Part shown: positions 15,325 to 23,212 of the stretch, one piece after another | Layout: every line of letters starts with the position of its first letter | Numbering within the stretch: position 1 is the stretch's first letter | Assembly: GCA_016212795.1 (NCBI GenBank) | Contig: JACRDT010000011.1 | Coordinates: forward strand, 1-55,113 | Reading direction: 5' to 3' | Source of the DNA: Elusimicrobiota bacterium | Lineage (GTDB): Bacteria > Elusimicrobiota > Elusimicrobia > UBA1565 > UBA9628 | Length of the DNA stretch: 55,113 bases | Notes under the pieces: generated by a model | The model's input: only the letters and a program-made list of their open reading frames with translations | What the model was told of the DNA's origin: nothing | Databases searched by the model: none | Made by a program: the position numbers and the translations under genes

Positions 15325-16832
15325 TAGCTGTCCATTCGCGCGCGGTCGAGGCGGCCGGCTCTCCGGAGGGGCGTTGCCGGCCGGGGCGCGGGGGCGGGCT
15401 GCGCCTGGCCGAGCACCGGGTCGTAGTAATCCAGCCCCGAGTGGTCGATGACTTCCTCGCCCATGAGGAGCCGCAGGGTGTTCTTCAGCTTGAGGTGCTG
15501 GATGAAGATGTCGTTCTCGGGCTTGAGGTCCGGCCGGCATTGCGGGGACTTGAAGTAGAAGGACAGCCATTCCTGGATGCCGCTGAGGCCCGCGCGCTTG
15601 GCCAGGTCGAGGAACAGGACCAGGTCGAGCACGATGGGCGCCGCCAGGATGGAGTCGCGGCAGAGGAAGTTGATCTTGATCTGCATCGGCATGTCCAGCC
15701 AGCCGGCGATGTCGATGTTGTCCCAGCCTTCCTTGGCGTCGCCCCGGGGAGGGTAGTAGTCGATGCGGACTTTGTGGTGGTACTTGCCGTAGAGCCCCGG
15801 GTAGAGGTCCGGCTCGAGGATGGTGTCGAGGACCGAGGTCTTGCTGATCTCCTTGGTCTTGAACGAGCCCGGGTCGTCGAGCACCTCGCCGTCCCTGTTG
15901 CCGAGGATGTTGGTGGAGTACCAACCGCGCAGGCCCAGCATCCGGGCCTTGAGCATGGGCGCGATCGTGGTCTTCATGAGCGTCTGCCCGGTCTTGAAGT
16001 CCTTGCCGCCGATGGGGGAGCCCGTCCTCTCGGCGAGCTCCACCAGGGCGGGGGTGTCGGCGCTCATGTTGGGCGCGCCGTTGGCGTAGGGGATGCCCTG
16101 GCTGATGGCGGCGTAGGCGTAGATCATGGAGGGGGGGATCTCGGGGGCGTTGTCCTTGAGGCCCTTCTCCAGCGCCTTGACGCTGAGGTGCGCCGGGCCG
16201 GGCTTGGGCAGGATCTCCGTCGAGCCGCACCAGAGCATCACGAGGCGCTGGAGCCCGCGGGCGCGCTTGAACGCGGCGATGTCCTCGATGAGGCGCTGGG
16301 CCGCTTCCCACTTGGAGCGGCAGCTCTTGACGTGGGAGGCCTTGAGGTTGCGCAGGTAGGCCGGGTCGAACACCGCTTCCATGGGGCGGATGGCGTCGAG
16401 CTCCTTGGCCACGGGCGCAAGCTGCTCGGAGGAGAGGACGCCGCACTTCCTGGCGGCGTCCCCGACCGAGTCGGCGAAGAGGTCCCACCCGCCGAACACC
16501 AGGTCGTCCAGGGCGGCGAGGGGGACGAAGTCCTTGATGAGGGGGTTGCGGCTCTCGTAGCGCTTGCCCAGCCGGATGGCCTGCAGCTGGGTCAGGGAGC
16601 CGATGGGCCGGCCCAGGCGTTTCTTGCAGAGCTCGACGCCGGCGATGAAGGTGCTGGTGACGGCCCCCATCCCGGGCAGGAGCACCCCGAGCTTGCCCTT
16701 CGAGGGCGGGATGCGGCGGGCGTCCCCGACGGGGCGCGGTCGAGCTCGGAGAGCGAGCGTCCCGGCCGGCTCTCTGGAGGGGCGTTGCCGGTCGGGGCGG
16801 AGGTCGCGGGTGGGGCGGGCATGGTTGGTCAT
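15324..16832 (-). CDS. ino1: myo-Inositol-1-phosphate synthase (inositol-3-phosphate synthase)
   Basis: 502 residues. Converts glucose 6-phosphate to inositol 1-phosphate using NAD. The dinucleotide-binding start is GKLGVLLPGMGAVTS. Family blocks include FGGWDLFADSV, GKDFKTGQTLMKT, GWYSTNILGNRDG, TKEISKTSVLD, IDYYPPRGDAKEGWDN and FLCRDSILAAPIVLDLV. The first roughly 40 residues and the last roughly 25 are Arg/Pro-rich, match no part of the family and are encoded by two copies of one GC-rich repeat (around 15340-15395 and 16734-16800). The gene starts 5 bases past the end of the downstream-coupled phosphatidyltransferase gene and overlaps bamA. This is the entry point to inositol lipids or inositol solutes. 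Confidence 0.93.
   Translation of the reverse strand: MTNHARPTRDLRPDRQRPSREPAGTLALRARPRPVGDARRIPPSKGKLGVLLPGMGAVTSTFIAGVELCKKRLGRPIGSLTQLQAIRLGKRYESRNPLIKDFVPLAALDDLVFGGWDLFADSVGDAARKCGVLSSEQLAPVAKELDAIRPMEAVFDPAYLRNLKASHVKSCRSKWEAAQRLIEDIAAFKRARGLQRLVMLWCGSTEILPKPGPAHLSVKALEKGLKDNAPEIPPSMIYAYAAISQGIPYANGAPNMSADTPALVELAERTGSPIGGKDFKTGQTLMKTTIAPMLKARMLGLRGWYSTNILGNRDGEVLDDPGSFKTKEISKTSVLDTILEPDLYPGLYGKYHHKVRIDYYPPRGDAKEGWDNIDIAGWLDMPMQIKINFLCRDSILAAPIVLDLVLFLDLAKRAGLSGIQEWLSFYFKSPQCRPDLKPENDIFIQHLKLKNTLRLLMGEEVIDHSGLDYYDPVLGQAQPAPAPRPATPLRRAGRLDRARMDS
15340..15395. repeat. Dispersed GC-rich repeat, copy inside the 3' end of ino1
   Basis: Shares the core GGCGTTGCCGG with flanking CGGCCGGCTCTCCGGAGG and CGGGGCG with the copy at 16734-16800, nearly base for base. 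It is translated as the Arg/Pro/Ala tail of the inositol-phosphate synthase. Confidence 0.6.
16734..16800. repeat. Dispersed GC-rich repeat, copy inside the 5' end of ino1
   Basis: Second copy of the repeat at 15340-15395. It begins with the same GCGCGGTCGAG and carries an extra CTCGGAGAGCGAG hairpin before the shared CGGCCGGCTCTCTGGAGG. It encodes the Arg/Pro-rich extension before the Rossmann start of the synthase. Confidence 0.6.
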
Positions 16833-16836
16833 CAGG

Positions 16837-18000
16837 CTAAGCCTCTCCAGGGGCCTTGGCTGCGGCGGGCGTCCCGATGGGGGCCTTGCCGGCGCCCAGC
16901 ATCAGAACGAAGAAGAGAGGCGCGCCCACCGCGCCGGCCCAAAGGAAATAGTATGTCAGATTGAAGAACGTCATCGCCAGCAGCAGGTAGATGAAATCGC
17001 GCTGCTCCAGGAAGGTCTCGAGGCGCGCCAGGAGCGAGGCCTCCGCCGGGCGGTCGTGGCCGGGGCCCTTCTTGCGCGTCGCGACCCGGCGCCAGTAGGC
17101 CAGCGTCGCCGAGCCGACGATGCCGGCCGTCGCGGCCAGCCCCAGGATGGGGGCGGGGCCGTTCCCGGCCCGGGCCATGCCGGCGGCGAGGCACGCGAAG
17201 AGGGAGAGGTGGACGACGTTGTCCCCCCAGAAGTCGATGTCCCCGCCGAAGTCGCTCTCCTGGAACCGGATGCGGGCCATCTCGCCGTCGCAGCCGTCGA
17301 GGACGGAGTGGAGCCAGATGAGCCACGCCGCGAGGATGTCGGCGGCCGGGGTGAAGATGAAGAGGGCCGTCCCCGCCAGGCCGATGAGGCAGCTCACGAC
17401 CGTCATGGCGTTGGGGGTCACGCGCGTCTCGATGAGGGTCCGGGTGATCGACAGGGAGATGTACCGGTCGAAATGGCGGGCCATGAACCCGTCCTGGCTC
17501 TTGAACCCCAGCGACAGCAGCCAGTCCATGGCCAGCCCCTCCTGGAGGCCTGAGGCTTCGAGGAAGACGCTCGAGCCGGCCGGCAGGGGGACCTTGGACG
17601 AGGCGACCATGTCCTCGGTGCGGAACGGAATGACCTGCAGGACCGCCAGGTCGATCTCGTCGACGAACTGGACGTGCGTCGCGTAGGGGGTGGTGATGAC
17701 GTGGCGGAGGGTCTCGACCCTCACGAAGTGGTCCCCCGAGACGGTGACGTAGGGCGCGGTGAGCTGCAGCGAGGAGCTGTCGACCTCGTCGGATTTTCGG
17801 GCGATCCACCGCACCGAAAGCCCCTCGGGGAAACGCAGCCCTGCCAGGTCGGCGGGCTCGGGCTTGCGCGCCGCGATGGCGCAGTCCGTGATGCCGGCCA
17901 GCGCCAGGGTGTTGAGCTGGCGCTCGAGGACCGTGGCCCCGCCGACCCGGGCGAACAGGAGCTTGGGGTGGCTGACCCACAGGCCGGCGGTCGTGATCAC
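16837..18000 (-). CDS. CDP-alcohol phosphatidyltransferase with degenerate nucleotidyltransferase N-terminus (DIPPS/IPCT-like)
   Basis: A GTG at 18000 overlaps the stop of the Gfo/Idh gene (GTGA), giving 387 residues. The C-terminal membrane domain has the full CDP-alcohol phosphotransferase signature DGx2ARx8Gx3Dx3D (DGEMAR, then G, D and D in FGGDIDFWGDN) and several hydrophobic helices. The N-terminal about 150 residues resemble a sugar nucleotidyltransferase fold (LLFARVGGATVLERQLNTL) but lack the glycine-rich GxGxR loop. The arrangement parallels archaeal and thermophile enzymes joining inositol-1-phosphate cytidylyltransferase to di-myo-inositol-phosphate-phosphate synthase. With ino1 next door, an inositol-containing product is likely; the acceptor (inositol phosphate or a lipid) is not determined. 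Confidence 0.8.
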   Translation of the reverse strand: MITTAGLWVSHPKLLFARVGGATVLERQLNTLALAGITDCAIAARKPEPADLAGLRFPEGLSVRWIARKSDEVDSSSLQLTAPYVTVSGDHFVRVETLRHVITTPYATHVQFVDEIDLAVLQVIPFRTEDMVASSKVPLPAGSSVFLEASGLQEGLAMDWLLSLGFKSQDGFMARHFDRYISLSITRTLIETRVTPNAMTVVSCLIGLAGTALFIFTPAADILAAWLIWLHSVLDGCDGEMARIRFQESDFGGDIDFWGDNVVHLSLFACLAAGMARAGNGPAPILGLAATAGIVGSATLAYWRRVATRKKGPGHDRPAEASLLARLETFLEQRDFIYLLLAMTFFNLTYYFLWAGAVGAPLFFVLMLGAGKAPIGTPAAAKAPGEA

Positions 18001-19133
18001 TTGGGTCCCCCGGGTCCGCGGGCGGGCCGGCCTGGCTTGCCCTCGCCGTGGCGGACGTCGGCCCGGCCGCCGGGCCGTTTGTCGGCCTGGGCCGAAGGCC
18101 CGGGGGCCGACGGCGCGGGGATGTCCTTGTCCCCCTCGATGGCCGGCGTGGAGCGCGACCGGTAGGCCAGACTGATCGTCGCGACGCAGAAGGCCGCCTC
18201 TTCGAGGTTCTGGCGCGCCGCCTCGGGCGACCGCAGGGCTTTCTGGAAATCGCCGAGCATCGACTCGAACCACTCTGGGTGGGCCGAGCCCTTGGAGAGC
18301 TTTTCGGGGAAGGGCGTCCGGGCGGTGTTGCCGCTGCGGCTGACCACCAGCTCGTCGTCGAGGAGCTCGGCCGAGCCGCCGCTGCCGTAGACCACGACCC
18401 GGTTGGACCTGAACGAGGCCCGCCAGGTCAGGTACATCAGGGCCGTGGCCCCCGCGGTGCGGAAGAAGACCGTGGCTTCCTCCTCGGCCTCCCCGGAGTC
18501 CGGCTCGAGCCGGCAGGCCAGCACCTTGGGGCGTTCCCCCAGCAGGCGGCGCAGGATGTAGAGGCAGTGCCAGCCGTGGTCGACCAGGATGCCCCCGCCC
18601 GACTCGCTGACCCTGGTGCGCCACGAGCCCGCCACGGCCTGGGTCGCCGGGCGGTCGCGCAGGGTGTGGAACTCGACGTGGCTGATCTTGCCCAGGACGC
18701 CCGAGGCGACCGCTTCCAGCAGCATCGAGACGATCGGGGCGTGGATCCAGTTGTGGACCGTGTAGACGACGCGGCCGGCCCGCTCGGCGGCGTCCCAGAT
18801 GCGGGCGAAATCCGTGACGGTGAGCGCCAGGGGCTTCTCGCAGAGCACGTGGAAGCCCCGGGAGAGGGCCGCCATGACCTGGGGGACGTGCACGGTCGGG
18901 GGGGTGGCGATGTCGATGAAGTCGAGGTTGCGCTCCAGCTTGAGGAGCTCGTCGATGGTGCGGTAGGAGCGCACGCCGGGCCAGGCGTCCTGGGCAGCCT
19001 GGAGGCGCTCGCGGTTCTCGTCGACGACCGCGGCGATCTGCCAGCCGCGCCGCATGAAGGCGGGGGTATGGGCGGCGTGGGCCACCTGCCCGTAGCCGAC
19101 GATCGCGCCGGTCAGCGTCTCGTTGGGGCTCAT
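17997..19133 (-). CDS. Gfo/Idh/MocA oxidoreductase of the inositol gene cluster
   Basis: 378 residues from the ATG at 19133, which overlaps the aminotransferase stop (ATGA). Rossmann motif AIVGYGQVAHAAHTPA; EKP motif HVLCEKPLALT; catalytic-region WRTRVSESGGGILVDHGWH with the Asp-x-x-x-His pair typical of the family. Family members include inositol and sugar 2- or 3-dehydrogenases. Together with the adjacent PLP aminotransferase it could oxidise a ring hydroxyl to a ketone for amination. The last about 45 residues (from PAIEGDKD) are Pro/Gly/Arg-rich, and the DNA there contains GC-rich hairpins such as CGGCCCGG-CCG-CCGGGCCG, suggesting a repeat-derived tail. Confidence 0.8.
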   Translation of the reverse strand: MSPNETLTGAIVGYGQVAHAAHTPAFMRRGWQIAAVVDENRERLQAAQDAWPGVRSYRTIDELLKLERNLDFIDIATPPTVHVPQVMAALSRGFHVLCEKPLALTVTDFARIWDAAERAGRVVYTVHNWIHAPIVSMLLEAVASGVLGKISHVEFHTLRDRPATQAVAGSWRTRVSESGGGILVDHGWHCLYILRRLLGERPKVLACRLEPDSGEAEEEATVFFRTAGATALMYLTWRASFRSNRVVVYGSGGSAELLDDELVVSRSGNTARTPFPEKLSKGSAHPEWFESMLGDFQKALRSPEAARQNLEEAAFCVATISLAYRSRSTPAIEGDKDIPAPSAPGPSAQADKRPGGRADVRHGEGKPGRPARGPGGPK

Positions 19134-20536
19134 CCGGACGCCTTGCCGTGGCGCTTGGCCACCGCGGCGAGGGACTCCTCGAAGATGTCGGCGCCGCGCA
19201 TCGCCTCCTCCATCGTGATCACGAGGGGGGGGTTGATGCGGATATTGTGGTTGTAGCACATGCTGAGGAGCCCGCGGTTGAGGGCCTCGTCGAAGAGCTC
19301 GCGGGTGATGGCGCCGGGGAGGGGCTGGCGGGTCTTGCGGTCGCTGACGAGGTCGACGCCGATGAGCAGGCCCCGGCCGGCGACGCGGCCGACCCAGGGG
19401 AAGCGGTCCTGCAGTTCGGAGAGCCTCTTGAGCAGGGCCGAACCGACCCGGCGCGAGTTCTCGACGAGCTTCTCCTCCGTGATGATGGAGAGGGTCGCGT
19501 CGCAGGCGGCCGAGGCGAAGGGGTTGCCGCCGTAGCTCGAGGACGACCCGCTCGGGTTGGACCAGGGCTTGGAGGAGGCGACCTCCGTGGTGGCGATGAC
19601 GGCGGAGACCGGGAAGCCCCCGGCCATGCCCTTGCCCACGGTCATGATGTCGGGCACGACGCCCTCGTGGTCGCAGCCCCACCAGGTCCCGGTGCGGCCG
19701 AACCCGGTGATCATCTCGTCGCTGATGAGCAGGCACCCGATCTCCCGGGAGAGCTCCCGCAGCCCCTTCAGAAACCCCGGCGCGGGGATGACGTTGCCCG
19801 CCGTGCCCTGGATGGGCTCGACGATGATGGCGCCGACGGCTCCCGAGGTGGAGCGCTTGATGAGGTCCCGGAGGAACTCGAGGCAGTGCGCCGCGCAGTC
19901 GTGCTCGCCCTGCGCCTTGAGCGGGCAGCGGTAGGCGTCGGGGTAGGGGGAGAGGTAGAGGCCGGGCATCAGGGGGCCGAGGTCGTGCTTGAACGAGTCG
20001 CCCAGGAGCCCGAGGACGCCGCCGGTCTTGCCGTGGAACCCGCCCCAGAAGCCGATGACCTCGAACTTCCCGGTGCGGCTCTTGGCCAGCCGCAGGGCCG
20101 CCTCGACGGCCTCGGCGCCGGAGGAGTAGAGCATGGCGCGGTCGAGGCCCGGGGGGGTGACCTTGGCCAGACGGCTGACGAATTCGGCGCGCCGGGCCGA
20201 GGTGAAGCTCCCCACGGTGATGCGGGAGAGCTGCTCGGTCAGGACGCGGACGTACTCCGGGTGGGAGTAGCCCAGGGACGCGACGCCGATGCCCGCGAGG
20301 AAATCGAGGTACTCCCGGTCGTCCTCGTCCCGCAACGTCGCGCCACGGCCGCTCTTGATGGCGATCTGAGAGAAGAGCGCGAACGATTGGAGCCCCGGGG
20401 CCAGATGCGCGGCTTCCTGGGCGAACAGCGCGCGCGACTTTGGTCCCGCTTGGAAGAGGGCGACGGGCGGCGCCGCTGCGCCGGCTTTGGCGGCCTTGGG
20501 GCCGCGGCGTTCTGCGTCGGAGGTGTCTGTTCTCAT
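19130..20536 (-). CDS. Class III PLP-dependent aminotransferase
   Basis: 468 residues from the ATG at 20536 (ATGA with the ATP-grasp gene). Domain features include LDFLAGIGVASLGYSHPE, YSSGAEAVEAALRLAK, FHGKTGG, IIVEPIQGTAGNVIP, Asp273 in LLISDEMITGFGRTG and the PLP lysine Lys302 in MTVGKGMAGGFPVSA. These fit the ornithine/4-aminobutyrate/glutamate-semialdehyde group, which includes enzymes that aminate keto-sugars and keto-cyclitols. The first 25 residues are a low-complexity leader. Gene context (Gfo/Idh directly downstream, ino1 nearby) suggests a keto-inositol or other head-group substrate, but this is an inference. Confidence 0.88.
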   Translation of the reverse strand: MRTDTSDAERRGPKAAKAGAAAPPVALFQAGPKSRALFAQEAAHLAPGLQSFALFSQIAIKSGRGATLRDEDDREYLDFLAGIGVASLGYSHPEYVRVLTEQLSRITVGSFTSARRAEFVSRLAKVTPPGLDRAMLYSSGAEAVEAALRLAKSRTGKFEVIGFWGGFHGKTGGVLGLLGDSFKHDLGPLMPGLYLSPYPDAYRCPLKAQGEHDCAAHCLEFLRDLIKRSTSGAVGAIIVEPIQGTAGNVIPAPGFLKGLRELSREIGCLLISDEMITGFGRTGTWWGCDHEGVVPDIMTVGKGMAGGFPVSAVIATTEVASSKPWSNPSGSSSSYGGNPFASAACDATLSIITEEKLVENSRRVGSALLKRLSELQDRFPWVGRVAGRGLLIGVDLVSDRKTRQPLPGAITRELFDEALNRGLLSMCYNHNIRINPPLVITMEEAMRGADIFEESLAAVAKRHGKASG

Positions 20537-21420
20537 GAATTGGTCCTGTCGTGGCGTTCTCTTAGTCCGGCGCCGGACCTGCCTCCGGGCAGGCGGAGGG
20601 CGTTGAGGCGGTTGCTCAGGTGCCACGCGATCTGGCGGGAGGCTTCCTCCCTCACCCTGGCAAAGCTGGGCCAGGAGTTGATGTCGATGACGTGGATGAC
20701 GTTGTCCGGGGAGATGATGGCGTCCCCGCCGAACACCTCGAGGCGCACCGCCGCCGCGGCCTCCTTGGCCGCCGCGGCGAGCTCGTCGATGGCGAAGGGG
20801 ATGCGGCGGGCGGTGGCCGGGTCGTGGTAGAACCAGGTGAACCACTGGCCCGGGCCGACGCCGTAGAACTTGATGAGGTCCCCGTCGATGTGGCGCTGCA
20901 GCGCCATGAAGGGGATCTCCCGGCGCTCGAAGTCCAGGCGCCAGGCGTCGGCCTCCGCGATGTCGCGGGCGTAGACGACGTCCCGGGTGGTCGTGTTGTG
21001 GACGTCGCCCCTCTTGACCCAGAGGCCGTCGGCCATGTCGAAGGACGGCTCCCGGAAGGGCCCGTGCAGCTGCACGGGCCGCAGCTCGGTCGGCGGGAAG
21101 TTGAGCCGGGGGATCCGCTCGAAGACCTTGATCATCTCGGTCCTGTAGCAGGCCAGGACGGAGCCGGCGGGGTTGACCATGATGGGCCGCGTCCCCTCCA
21201 GGGTCTTGAGCCGCCGGAGCCGGGGGTACGACTCGCACATCGGCAGGATCATGTCGTAGTCGGCGAGGTCGAGGGCGTCCGCCTCTTCCGGGGTCGCGAA
21301 CCGGGCGCCGATCCGGAGCCCCTCGAGCTGCTCGAGGACGGCCTTGAGGATGAGAGCGTCGTCGGTCTCCCGCCCGGGCGAGTTGGAGAGCTCCCGGGCG
21401 ATCCCGAGGCAGGTGATCAT
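20533..21420 (-). CDS. ATP-grasp ligase-like protein
   Basis: 295 residues from the ATG at 21420 (ATGA overlap with the nucleotidyltransferase). The N-terminal part resembles a pre-ATP-grasp domain (LADYDMILPMCESYPRL). The ATP-grasp part includes WVKRGDVHNT and the metal-binding strand FGGDAIISPDNVIHVIDINSWPSF, close to the acidic-Asn pair of RimK/glutathione-synthetase-type ligases. Such enzymes join a carboxylate to an amine or thiol through an acyl phosphate. Placed beside an aminotransferase, it may acylate the newly made amine with an amino acid. The substrate is unknown. The C-terminus ends in a short basic tail. Its Shine-Dalgarno lies in a palindromic junction element. Confidence 0.65.
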   Translation of the reverse strand: MITCLGIARELSNSPGRETDDALILKAVLEQLEGLRIGARFATPEEADALDLADYDMILPMCESYPRLRRLKTLEGTRPIMVNPAGSVLACYRTEMIKVFERIPRLNFPPTELRPVQLHGPFREPSFDMADGLWVKRGDVHNTTTRDVVYARDIAEADAWRLDFERREIPFMALQRHIDGDLIKFYGVGPGQWFTWFYHDPATARRIPFAIDELAAAAKEAAAAVRLEVFGGDAIISPDNVIHVIDINSWPSFARVREEASRQIAWHLSNRLNALRLPGGRSGAGLRERHDRTNS

Positions 21421-22253
21421 GCTGTGAGCCTCCCCCCGCGGGGGAGGCGAGCATCGAGGGGGGATGGTTGCCGTTTCATGGGGCTCTCCTTGAGGAATCG
21501 TTCCGCCGTTATGACGTCCTCCGGCCGGTCGACGTCGACGGTCTTGCCCAGGGAGAGCGAATCGACCCTCCCGGCGGCGACCTCCGCGGTCCAGTACCGC
21601 CGGAGGCTCGCGAAGGCGGCGGCCGGGGGCAGGGCGGCGGCCTTGGCGCCCGTCATGTAGTAGACGCCGCAGGTCGCGAGCGTGCGTGCCCGGCACGCCG
21701 GCCCCAGGGCCCGGAGGGCGCCGTCCGGGCCGGGCTCCGCCCACAAGGGCTTCTCGTCGTCGATGAAGTCGGTCAGGCCCATGCCGCAGGCGGCGCGGCG
21801 GCGGCGCATCTCGCGCAGGAACCGCGCGAGGGCGGGCGGGGGGACGAGGGCGTCCGCCGTCGACATCAGGAAGTCCGGGCGGTCCGACAACGACGAGGCC
21901 ACGAGGCGGAAGCTCTCCCAGGAGGACGCCGTGTCCTCGACGAAGAAGCGCCACGGCACGCGCGGGAAGGCCGTCTGGAGGGACTCCCTCACGGCGACGC
22001 CCCTGCTGTTGACGATGACGGCCAACGACGTCGCGCCTGCCTCGATGAGCGCCCCCGCGACGAGCCGGCACAGCGGGGAGCCCGCCACCGGCACCAGGGG
22101 CTTGACGGCGTCCGGGAAGGCGGCCCGCAGGCGCGAGCCTTCGCCGGCCGCGATGATCCCGGCGGCGAACGTCTGGCCGCGGCGCGGCCTGGGCCGGCAG
22201 GACCAGGGGCCGAACGTCCCGGCCCGGCCGGGCTTACGAGGATGGCTCTTCAT
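21417..22253 (-). CDS. Sugar/inositol-phosphate nucleotidyltransferase
   Basis: 278 residues. The nucleotide-binding signature is intact: AAGIIAAGEGSRL followed by the lysine in AVKPLVPVAGSPL. The metal Asp lies in FLMSTADALV. This fits the NTP-transferase/MobA-like fold. Because the neighbouring phosphatidyltransferase has a nucleotidyltransferase domain without this loop, this protein is a good candidate for the CTP:inositol-1-phosphate cytidylyltransferase of the cluster (inference). The last 20 residues (MKRQPSPLD...) are encoded by a palindromic junction element, so the ancestral protein probably ended near FLKESP. The start overlaps the HAD gene by 20 bases. Confidence 0.75.
   Translation of the reverse strand: MKSHPRKPGRAGTFGPWSCRPRPRRGQTFAAGIIAAGEGSRLRAAFPDAVKPLVPVAGSPLCRLVAGALIEAGATSLAVIVNSRGVAVRESLQTAFPRVPWRFFVEDTASSWESFRLVASSLSDRPDFLMSTADALVPPPALARFLREMRRRRAACGMGLTDFIDDEKPLWAEPGPDGALRALGPACRARTLATCGVYYMTGAKAAALPPAAAFASLRRYWTAEVAAGRVDSLSLGKTVDVDRPEDVITAERFLKESPMKRQPSPLDARLPRGGRLTA
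21421..21479 (-). repeat. GC-rich palindromic junction element (copy at nucleotidyltransferase/ATP-grasp)
   Basis: GCCTCCCCC (21428-21436) pairs with GGGGGAGGC (21440-21448) around CGC. The minus-strand order is AAGGAGAGCCCC, then ATGAAACGGCA, then the palindrome, then the ATP-grasp ATG, the same order as the copy at 5151. It is in frame with the nucleotidyltransferase and provides GGGGGGAGG for the next start. Confidence 0.65.
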
Positions 22254-22950
22254 GGCAGCAGGGGACGGCGGGGCCGTCCGGCTCGGCGGCGAGGCGGGAC
22301 TCCAGCTCCCGGACGTTCGAGAGGACCCAGGCCTTGGGGCAGCATGGCTCCTGGGGGGTCTTCGCGACCAGGGCGTGGGGCATCCCGAGGGCCTCGGCGC
22401 CCCGCATGTCGCGGCGGATGGAGTCCCCGACCATCAGGCTGTCGGCGGGCGTCGAGCCCAGTTCGCGGATGGCGTGGAGGAAGATGGCCGGCGCGGGCTT
22501 CTCGGCGCCCACGACGCCGGAGTCGGCGATGACGTCGAAGAGCTCCAGGAGCCCCTCGCCGTCGAGGACGCTGTTGATGTTGCCGTAGAAATTCGAGACG
22601 ATGCCCAGGCGGAAGTCGCGCCGAAGGCGCTCGAGGAACGGCCGGTTGAGGAGGAAGTTCTCGCGACAGCCCTGGAGGAAGGCCCCGACGATGCGGTCCT
22701 TGGCGTCGGCGCGGCCGGGGGCCAGGGTCTCCAGCACGCCCTGTACCTGCAGGAGCAGCGTCTCCTCGAGCCCGAGGTCCGCGAGCTTGAAGCGGTTGGC
22801 GAGGTCGTCGTCGGAGGCGTAGAAGGCCTTGTCGAACTGCTCTCGGGAGGATGGGATCCCCTCTTCCTTATAAATGGCGTGGAAGCGCTCGAGCCAGGTC
22901 ACGCCGTCGGCATCGAGCGTCCCCCCGAAGTCGAACAGGATGGCGCGCAT
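22234..22950 (-). CDS. HAD-superfamily hydrolase
   Basis: 238 residues from the ATG at 22950, the first gene of the minus-strand train. Motif I is ILFDFGGTLD (nucleophile Asp7; the usual second Asp of DxD is Gly9, as in a minority of HAD proteins). Motif II is GIVSNFYG, motif III the Lys in VGAEKPAP, and motif IV MVGDSIRRDMRGAEALGM. A helical C1 cap lies between motifs I and II. In this cluster it could remove a phosphate from an inositol phosphate or a phosphorylated intermediate. The absent second Asp leaves the efficiency of the phosphatase chemistry uncertain. The C-terminus ends in a Cys-containing tail after CCPKAWVL. Confidence 0.8.
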   Translation of the reverse strand: MRAILFDFGGTLDADGVTWLERFHAIYKEEGIPSSREQFDKAFYASDDDLANRFKLADLGLEETLLLQVQGVLETLAPGRADAKDRIVGAFLQGCRENFLLNRPFLERLRRDFRLGIVSNFYGNINSVLDGEGLLELFDVIADSGVVGAEKPAPAIFLHAIRELGSTPADSLMVGDSIRRDMRGAEALGMPHALVAKTPQEPCCPKAWVLSNVRELESRLAAEPDGPAVPCCHEEPSS

Positions 22951-23049
22951 AACCCGCCCATTGTACAACATTGGGAAATGCGGGACCACCCGGGCGGCCG
23001 CCGCCGACGCGGGACGCGACGGCCGGCCGCCGCCGAAATAAAATACCCC
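22951..23049. other. Divergent intergenic spacer, HAD/inositol cluster side
   Basis: Separates the minus-strand train from the pilus operon. It holds no ORF. AT-richer words near 22970 (TTGTACAACATTGGG) could belong to the minus-strand promoter, but no well-spaced pair of boxes is convincing. Confidence 0.3.
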
Positions 23050-23078
23050 TTGACAAAACCGGCGAGGTCTGTTATTAA
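23050..23078 (+). promoter_or_regulatory. Sigma70-like promoter of the pilMNOPQ operon
   Basis: A perfect TTGACA at 23050-23055 and TATTAA at 23073-23078 are separated by exactly 17 bases in an otherwise GC-rich sequence. Transcription would begin near 23085, giving a leader of about 140 bases before pilM. Confidence 0.65.
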
Positions 23079-23084
23079 TTATGG

Positions 23085-23212
23085 CTGGCGCGAGGTGCGC
23101 CTGGCAGGAGCAGTTTGAAGCGCCGAGTCGACCCGTCCGAGAAATGGACAGGCCGGCCTGCGACGGTGTCGCTGCAGAGCCGGCGGTCTTGGCGGGGACG
23201 GCTCTTTTTTTT
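23085..23212 (+). ncRNA. Structured leader upstream of pilM (candidate riboswitch or attenuator)
   Basis: Successive perfect hairpins are visible: GGCGC-GAGGT-GCGCC (23087-23101), GTCC-GAGAAAT-GGAC (23135-23149), the self-complementary CAGGCCGGCCTG (about 23149-23160) and GCGAC-GGT-GTCGC (23160-23172). An intrinsic terminator follows at once. I do not recognise the core of the class I or II c-di-GMP riboswitches or other common riboswitch classes. The architecture (promoter, folded leader, terminator just before the start codon) is that of a transcription-attenuation element. Confidence 0.5.
23176..23212 (+). terminator. Intrinsic terminator in the pilM leader
   Basis: AGAGCCG (23176-23182) pairs perfectly with CGGCTCT (23199-23205) around a 16-base loop and runs into eight T residues (23205-23212). 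It lies only 11 bases before the pilM ATG, so it must be conditional for the operon to be expressed. Confidence 0.65.

Noticed and set aside
23085..23212. Class I or II c-di-GMP riboswitch in the pilM leader
   Set aside because: The conserved core strings of those aptamers (such as CAGGGCAAACC and GGACGCAAAGCC) are not present.
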